This document shows, piece after piece, positions 58,999-64,000 of a stretch of 64,000 nucleotides of DNA. Numbering within the stretch: position 1 is the stretch's first letter; every line of letters starts with the position of its first letter. The notes beneath the pieces were generated by a model. It saw nothing but the letters and a program-made list of their open reading frames with translations. It searched no databases and was not told the origin of the DNA. The position numbers and the translations under genes are program-made. This DNA is from JAJDTQ01 sp963422385 (GTDB lineage Bacteria > Desulfobacterota > Binatia > UBA9968 > JAJDTQ01), in the NCBI GenBank assembly GCA_963422385.1, contig OY729432.1, forward strand, positions 1,178,001-1,242,000, read 5' to 3'.

Positions 58999-60003
58999 CT
59001 AGCGCGAAAGGTCCACCACCACGCGGCCGCGGATCCCGCCCTTGAGGATGCTTTCGATGTGGGGGTCCAATTCATCCAGCGAGCAGTCGATGGTGACGGC
59101 ATCCAGGTTGGGCAGCTTCCACTCGGCGGCCATCTTCTGCCACAGGGTGGCGCGGACGTCCGCGGGACAGTCCGGCGTGGCCACGCCGACGAGGCGCACG
59201 TCCCGGAGGATGAAGGGGAAGACGGTGGTGTTCAGCTCCACCGAGGCCACGTTGCCGCAGCAGGTGACCACGCCGCCGTACTTGGCGGACTTGATGGCGG
59301 TGGCCAGGATGTTGCCGCCGACGGTGTCGACGACCCCGGCCCACAAGCCCCTGAGCAGCGGCCGCCCCGACGGGTCGTCCGCCGCCTCGCGGGAGATGAC
59401 GTCCGCCGCGCCCAGACCCGTGAGGAAATCCTTTTCCGACTCCTTGCCCGTGGACGCCACCACCCGGTAGCCTGCCTTGGCCAGGATGCCCACGGCCAGA
59501 CAGCCGACGCCGCCGGTGGCTCCGGTCACCAGCACGTCGCCCGAGTCGGGCGTGACCCCGCCCTCCTGGAGCCGCAGCACCGAAAGGGCCGCGGTAAAGC
59601 CGGCCGTCCCGTACACCATGCTCTCCTTGAGGGTCAGGCCGGCCGGGCGCTTCACGGCCCAGGAAGCCGGCACCCGCACGTACTCGGCAAAGCCGCCATC
59701 GGTGTTGGCGCCGAGGTCGAAGCCGGTGAGGACCACGTCGTCGCCCGCAGCGAAATCGCCGACGCCGCTTTCCACCACCGTGCCCGCGGCGTCGATGCCG
59801 GGGGTGTGGGGGAAGTTGCGGGTCACGCCCTTGTTGCCGGAGGCCGACAGCGCGTCCTTGTAATTGAGCGAGGAATAGGCCACCGAGACGAGCAGGTCGC
59901 CGTCCGGCAGGTCGTCCGCCGCCCTCTGGCTGATGGCGCGGGAAAAGGTCTTGTCCCCGTTCTCGCTCACGACCATGGCTCGAAAGCGCGTCGAGTCTGA
60001 CAT
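58999..60003 (-). CDS. YhdH/AcuI-like acrylyl-CoA reductase family oxidoreductase (MDR)
   Basis: This 334-aa zinc-free medium-chain reductase has SSLNYKDALSASGNKGV, FPHTPGIDAAGTVVESG and the nucleotide motif LVTGATGGVGCLAVGILAK. AcuI enzymes reduce acrylyl-CoA with NADPH to propionyl-CoA and detoxify electrophilic enoyl-CoA. ATG 60003 has AAAGGAT upstream; an in-frame start at 60024 is less likely. It is followed 40 bp later by hyuA on the same strand. Confidence 0.88.
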   Translation of the reverse strand: MSDSTRFRAMVVSENGDKTFSRAISQRAADDLPDGDLLVSVAYSSLNYKDALSASGNKGVTRNFPHTPGIDAAGTVVESGVGDFAAGDDVVLTGFDLGANTDGGFAEYVRVPASWAVKRPAGLTLKESMVYGTAGFTAALSVLRLQEGGVTPDSGDVLVTGATGGVGCLAVGILAKAGYRVVASTGKESEKDFLTGLGAADVISREAADDPSGRPLLRGLWAGVVDTVGGNILATAIKSAKYGGVVTCCGNVASVELNTTVFPFILRDVRLVGVATPDCPADVRATLWQKMAAEWKLPNLDAVTIDCSLDELDPHIESILKGGIRGRVVVDLSR

Positions 60004-60028
60004 GATGGAGATCCTTTCACTCACAAGA

Positions 60029-60083
60029 GGTCAGATCTTGTACTGGTGCTCTTTAAGCAAAAGTACATGGTCAAGATCTGACC
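60029..60083 (-). repeat. Inverted repeat at the 3' end of the molybdenum hydroxylase gene
   Basis: GGTCAGATCTTG (60029-60040) pairs with CAAGATCTGACC (60072-60083). The loop contains TACTGGTGCTCTTTAAGCAA. The right arm covers the last codons of the hydroxylase gene, so the repeat has been fixed into its C-terminus (GNEGVRS). It may terminate transcription before the reductase gene. Confidence 0.6.
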
Positions 60084-62383
60084 CCTTCGTTGCCTTGCCG
60101 GCGCTCCTGCAGGCGTTGCCATACCTTGGGCGGCGTCAGCGGCAGGTCGCGGATGCGGATGCCGACGGCATCGTCCACCGCCGCGGCAATCGCGGACGCG
60201 GCCGGCAGCACGCCGCCCTCGCCCATGCCCTTGGCCCCGAACGGCCCGGGGCCGTTTCCGCTTTCCACCAGCTCCGAGATGAAATTCTCCGGCAAGTCGT
60301 GGAACGTCGGCACGCGGTAGTCCACGAGGTTGGGGTTCAGAAGCTGGCCTTCCTCGTACACCATCTCTTCCAGCAGCGTGTGTCCCAGGCCGAACACCAC
60401 GCCGCCCTCGTCCTGTCCCTCGGCCTGCAGCGGGTTGATGGCCCGTCCCACGTCGGCCATGGACACGTACTTGAGGATACGGATGACGCCGGTATCCGGG
60501 TCCACCTCCAACTCGACGCCGCCCCAGCCCACCTCCCAAAAGGTGGTGGGGGAACCCAGCACCGCGGTCTTGCTCTTCTTGTCGCGGTAGACGCCCCGGC
60601 CGACGATCTCGGTGGCGGAGCTGCCGAAGTACTCGGCGATAACGTCGCCGTAAGGTACCCCGCGTCCCTTGGCGCCGCGCACCCGGCCGCCCTTGAGCGC
60701 GAGGTTGTCGGCCTTCTCGCCCATGACCTTGGCCGCCGCCCGCAGCAACTGCTTCTTCACGTCCTGGGCCGCCCGCTGGGTCGCGAGGCCCATGACCGTC
60801 ATGGAACTGCTGGCGCTGGTGGACACGTCGAAGGGGGTGACGTCGGTATCCAACTGGGCCACGGATACCTGCTCCAGCCTGATGCCCAGCTCCTCCGCCA
60901 CCACCTGGCTCAAGGCCGTGCGGCATCCCTGGCCCACCTCCACACTGCCGGTGAGCAGCACGGCGCTGCCGTCCGAGGACATCTTCACGGTGGCGCCGGC
61001 CACCTTGTAGGTGCCCCCCGCGTCTTTCAGGCACACGCTCAGCCCCTTGCCCACGTTGGGCCGGGAAGCCTTCTTCCAGTCCAGCGCCCGGGCCACCTTG
61101 CGCAGCCCCTGCTTCAGGTCGCAGTCCACGGGGGTGTCGCCGGGGGTGTAGGGCTCGCCCTTCTCCAGCAGGTTCTTGAGCCGGAAGTCCAGCGGGTCCA
61201 TGCCGAGCCGCTTGGCGATCATGTCCATCTGCGACTCGTAGGCCCACGCCACCTGGACCGCGCCGAAGCCCCGGAAGGCCCCGGCCGGCACCGTGTTGCT
61301 GTAGACGCCGTGGGCATCGATCTTGACGTTGGCGACGCGGTAGGGACCCACGGCCCGGTAACCGGCCTTCTGGGTGACCCGCGGTCCGGCGTCGGCGTAG
61401 GCGCCGGTGTCCATGTAGACTTCCAGCTCCCGCGCCACCAGCTTGCCCTTCTTGCTGACCCCGGTCTTGATGCGAATACGCGCGGGATGGCGCGTCACGG
61501 TCTTGAAGCTCTCGCTGACACTGAGAGCCAGCTTGACCGGCCGGCCGTTTCTCACCGAAAGCGCCGCGGCGATGGGGTCGGCCTTGACGTAGAGCTTGCC
61601 GCCGTAGCCGCCGCCGACGTAGGGCACCACCACGCGCACCCGGTTGAGTGGCAGCTTGAAGATCCCCGCCAAGTGCCCCCGCAGCGTGAAAGGGTCCTGG
61701 CACGAGCTCCACACCGTCAACCGGTCGCCGTCGAAGTGGGCGAGGCAGATGTGGGGCTCCAACGAGTAGTGCTGCACCCGATTGAAGCGAAAAACGTCCT
61801 CGAAGACGTGGTCGGAGCGCGCGAAGCCGCCATCGACGTTGCCGCGTGAATAACCGAAGTGATAGCACACGTTGGTGCCCTTGAACCGGTCCGGCGCGCC
61901 ATATTTGGAGCCCCGCAACTCGGCCTTGGGGATGTCGCCCTCATGCACCATCGGAGCGCCGGGCGCCAAGGCATCGTCCACCGTGTCCACAAACGGAAGC
62001 TCCTCGTACTCGATCTCGATGTGCCCCAAGGCCTCCTCCGCCACCAACTCGTCCGCGGACAGCACCGCTGCCACCGGGTCGCCGACGTAGCGGACCTTGT
62101 CCACCGCCACCACTGCCTGGTCCTTGTAGGTGGCGCCGTAGTTATAATTCAGGCCGGCCAACTCGTCCCGGGTGAGGACGTCAACGACCCCGGGCAAGGC
62201 CCTGGCCTTGCTCGCATCGACCTTGAGAATCCGCGCGTGGGGCAAGGGGCTCCTCAGAATCTTCGCATACGCCATCCCCGGAAGCTCGATGTCCCCGGTA
62301 TAGAACGCCTTGCCCGAAACCTTCTCGATCGCGTCGACGCGCACCGCCGGGCGCCCGGCCACTGATAGTCGCTGTTTTTTCAT
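60071..62383 (-). CDS. Xanthine dehydrogenase-family molybdopterin-binding (large) subunit
   Basis: This 770-aa molybdenum hydroxylase large subunit has RVDAIEKVSGKAFYTGDIEL, VGGGYGGKLYVKADPIAAAL (moco pocket), GAFRGFGAVQVAWAYESQMD and the catalytic Glu in GAKGMGEGGVLP. Relatives hydroxylate purines, CO, nicotinate or aromatic heterocycles. ATG 62383 has GGAG upstream; GTG 62398 is in frame. The FAD and 2Fe-2S subunits are not adjacent, so the partners are elsewhere or missing. Confidence 0.88.
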   Translation of the reverse strand: MKKQRLSVAGRPAVRVDAIEKVSGKAFYTGDIELPGMAYAKILRSPLPHARILKVDASKARALPGVVDVLTRDELAGLNYNYGATYKDQAVVAVDKVRYVGDPVAAVLSADELVAEEALGHIEIEYEELPFVDTVDDALAPGAPMVHEGDIPKAELRGSKYGAPDRFKGTNVCYHFGYSRGNVDGGFARSDHVFEDVFRFNRVQHYSLEPHICLAHFDGDRLTVWSSCQDPFTLRGHLAGIFKLPLNRVRVVVPYVGGGYGGKLYVKADPIAAALSVRNGRPVKLALSVSESFKTVTRHPARIRIKTGVSKKGKLVARELEVYMDTGAYADAGPRVTQKAGYRAVGPYRVANVKIDAHGVYSNTVPAGAFRGFGAVQVAWAYESQMDMIAKRLGMDPLDFRLKNLLEKGEPYTPGDTPVDCDLKQGLRKVARALDWKKASRPNVGKGLSVCLKDAGGTYKVAGATVKMSSDGSAVLLTGSVEVGQGCRTALSQVVAEELGIRLEQVSVAQLDTDVTPFDVSTSASSSMTVMGLATQRAAQDVKKQLLRAAAKVMGEKADNLALKGGRVRGAKGRGVPYGDVIAEYFGSSATEIVGRGVYRDKKSKTAVLGSPTTFWEVGWGGVELEVDPDTGVIRILKYVSMADVGRAINPLQAEGQDEGGVVFGLGHTLLEEMVYEEGQLLNPNLVDYRVPTFHDLPENFISELVESGNGPGPFGAKGMGEGGVLPAASAIAAAVDDAVGIRIRDLPLTPPKVWQRLQERRQGNEGVRS

Positions 62384-62464
62384 GGGTGTCTCCGACACCC
62401 TTCTTAACCGAAGTTACGGGGTCAGGCAATGACGCCCCGGCGGGGAGCGGCCTAGCGCCCATCC

Positions 62465-64000
62465 TCACGGCGAGCTTCGCTCCGTCTCCTCCTTCAAGGT
62501 CTCCAGCTCGGTCCAGCGCTCCACGGCCCGGTCGAGGGTGGCCTTGGCGGCTTTGAGATCGTCCAGGACCGGCTGGACGCTGGCGAAGGGCCGCGCGTAG
62601 AAGTCGGGCTGGCGGGTCTTCTCCTCCAGCGCGGCCACGGCCTGCTCCATGGCCTCGATGCGGTCCGGCAGCCCGTCCAGTTCCAGTTGCAGCTTGTAGC
62701 TGAGCTTTGTGGGGCGGGACCTCGTCTCACGCCGGTCGCGAGCCGGTTCCCGGGCGGCCTTGCGCTTCGGGTCGTCGGTGACGTTCAGGGCCTTGCCACG
62801 CCTGGCCCAGTCGCTGTAGCCGCCGGCGTAGGGCTGAATCCGGCCCGAATCCTCGAACACCAGGGTGCTGGTGACGCAGTTGTCGAGAAAGCTGCGGTCG
62901 TGGCTCACCACCAGCAGCGTGCCCCGGTAGGCCACGAGCTGCTCTTCCAGCACTTCCAGGGTCTCGATGTCGAGGTCGTTGGTGGGCTCGTCCAGGATCA
63001 GCAGGTTCGCCGGCCGGGTGAGCAGCCGGGCCAGGATGACGCGGTTGCACTCGCCGCCGGACAGCGCGGCCACCGGGCTCATGGCCCGCTTGGCACTGAA
63101 GAGAAAGCCGCTGAGGTAGCCGACGACGTGGCGCGGTTTGCCGCTCACCATGACGTGGTCGCGGCCGTCCGCCACGGTCTCGGCCACGGTCTTGTCGGGG
63201 TCGAGCTCCCGCCGCAGTTGGTCGAAATAGCCGATCTCGAGGTTGGCGCCCGGCTCCACGGTCCCGGAGTTCGGGGTGATCTCGCCCACGAGTATACGCA
63301 ACAGCGTGCTCTTGCCGACGCCGTTGTTGCCGATGAGCCCGAGGCGGTCGCCGCGCATGATGCGGAGCGACAGGTCCCGGATCAGCGGCTCGGCGCCGTA
63401 GCCGTGGGTGACGTTGCGGAGCTCCACCACCTTGCGGCCCGACTGCCCGCCGTGCTGGACGTGGATGCGCGCCTGGCCCTGAGGCTTGAGGCGCCGCGCC
63501 GCCTCCTCCCGCATGGCCATGAGGGCGCGCACCCGGCCCTCGTTGCGCGTCCGGCGGGCCTTGATGCCACGCCGGATCCATTCCTCCTCCTGGGCCAGCC
63601 GCTTGTCGAACAAGGCGTCGCGCCGGGCGTCCTCCGCCAAGGTCTGCTCCTTGAGCCTGAGGTAGTTGTCGTAGGTGCCGGGCCAGCTCGTGAGCCGGGT
63701 GCGGTCCAACTCCACGATGCGGGTGGCCAGCCGCCGCAGGAACGCACGGTCGTGGGTGATGAACAGGACGCTGCCCGCGTAGTTGTAGATCCGGTCCTCG
63801 AGCCACTGGATGGTGCTCAGGTCGAGATGGTTGGTGGGCTCGTCGAGCAGCAGCAACTCGGCGTTGCCGACGATGGCCCGGGCGAGCCCCACCCGGCGCT
63901 GCCAGCCGCCGGACAGTTCGTCCAGACGCCGGTCCGCCGGCAGGTCCAGCTCGCTCAGGACCGTATCCACGCGCTGGTCCACGTGCCAGCCGCCGTGGGC
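62465..64000 (-). CDS. ABC-F family ATPase, Uup-like (partial, 5' end outside the window)
   Basis: More than 510 aa of a duplicated ABC ATPase without membrane domains is visible. Domain 1 is partial (LSGGWQRRVGLARAIV signature, LLLLDEPTNHLDLSTIQWLE Walker B). Then come the linker and domain 2 (LGLIGNNGVGKSTLLRILVG Walker A, LSGGECNRVILARLL, LLILDEPTNDLDIETLEVLE). A C-terminal coiled coil (LQLELDGLPDRIEAMEQAVA) is typical of Uup. These proteins act on the ribosome or in genome stability. The frame continues past 64000, so the start is not seen. Confidence 0.9.
   Translation of the reverse strand, partial: AHGGWHVDQRVDTVLSELDLPADRRLDELSGGWQRRVGLARAIVGNAELLLLDEPTNHLDLSTIQWLEDRIYNYAGSVLFITHDRAFLRRLATRIVELDRTRLTSWPGTYDNYLRLKEQTLAEDARRDALFDKRLAQEEEWIRRGIKARRTRNEGRVRALMAMREEAARRLKPQGQARIHVQHGGQSGRKVVELRNVTHGYGAEPLIRDLSLRIMRGDRLGLIGNNGVGKSTLLRILVGEITPNSGTVEPGANLEIGYFDQLRRELDPDKTVAETVADGRDHVMVSGKPRHVVGYLSGFLFSAKRAMSPVAALSGGECNRVILARLLTRPANLLILDEPTNDLDIETLEVLEEQLVAYRGTLLVVSHDRSFLDNCVTSTLVFEDSGRIQPYAGGYSDWARRGKALNVTDDPKRKAAREPARDRRETRSRPTKLSYKLQLELDGLPDRIEAMEQAVAALEEKTRQPDFYARPFASVQPVLDDLKAAKATLDRAVERWTELETLKEETERSSP

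Noticed and set aside
59933..61849. A 638-codon plus-strand frame opposite the molybdenum hydroxylase
   Set aside because: Antisense shadow with repetitive composition; the hydroxylase has clear catalytic motifs on the other strand.
1..64000. tRNA or rRNA genes and known riboswitches
   Set aside because: I looked for cloverleaf-type and conserved rRNA sequence by eye and recognised none; a covariance-model scan would be decisive.

Overview
This is a GC-rich bacterial chromosome segment with short intergenic gaps and mostly good Shine-Dalgarno sequences. Its content is typical of an uncultivated, metabolically versatile heterotroph: repeated amidohydrolase-2 enzymes, enoyl-CoA hydratases, a class III CoA-transferase, a tripartite tricarboxylate (Tct) transporter, hydantoinase subunits and SDR/MDR oxidoreductases. 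Such paralogue expansions occur in Tectomicrobia/Entotheonella-like, Binatota-like and some proteobacterial genomes. There is no marker gene here, so the taxon is a weak inference.

Layout. 0-2 kb: a HicA-HicB pair and a CI/LexA-like repressor divergent from a small unknown gene. 1.8-7.4 kb: two tandem enoyl-CoA hydratases, then a double-domain CoA-transferase and an LVIVD beta-propeller on the other strand. 7.4-19 kb: RRM protein, amidohydrolases, Lnt, LOG protein, a truncated SMR, an unknown protein, a split TPP decarboxylase, a D-2-hydroxyacid dehydrogenase, PCD/DCoH and RNase D. 19-21.5 kb: a damaged Phd/ParE pair, a frameshifted M19 dipeptidase and a PIN toxin with only a scrap of its antitoxin. 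21.5-24.8 kb: TctC-TctA-TctB. 24.8-25.9 kb: decayed DNA. 25.9-41 kb: catabolic genes on both strands, with a 167-bp foldback element and other palindromic repeats. 41.2-44.6 kb: an AT-richer type II restriction-modification island with a frameshifted nuclease. 44.6-55 kb: hydrolase, MFS exporter, RidA, a PIN plus AAA ATPase pair, SRAP, a truncated SNF2 protein, MazEF-like, another amidohydrolase and a small DUF2335 operon. 55-64 kb: HyuB-HyuA, an AcuI-like reductase, an orphan molybdenum hydroxylase subunit and an ABC-F ATPase that runs off the window.

The catabolic genes look like several small modules for amide, cyclic-imide or carboxylated ring compounds: hydrolysis (amidase, hydantoinase, amidohydrolases), redox steps (SDR, AKR, ADH, PanE-like), CoA activation (class III CoA-transferase) and hydration (crotonase fold), with Tct uptake of carboxylates. 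No substrate can be read from the sequence.

The most notable signals are: (1) an AAA(DUF3696-like) ATPase plus PIN nuclease pair, with a 37/35/37-bp CRISPR-like repeat unit embedded in frame in the ATPase; (2) a restriction enzyme whose PD...ExK core lies in a different frame from its N-terminus; (3) foldback elements and hybrid repeat units that share ends; (4) eight amidohydrolase-2 genes in 64 kb; (5) many genes broken by one simple lesion, which is either real decay or assembly indels.
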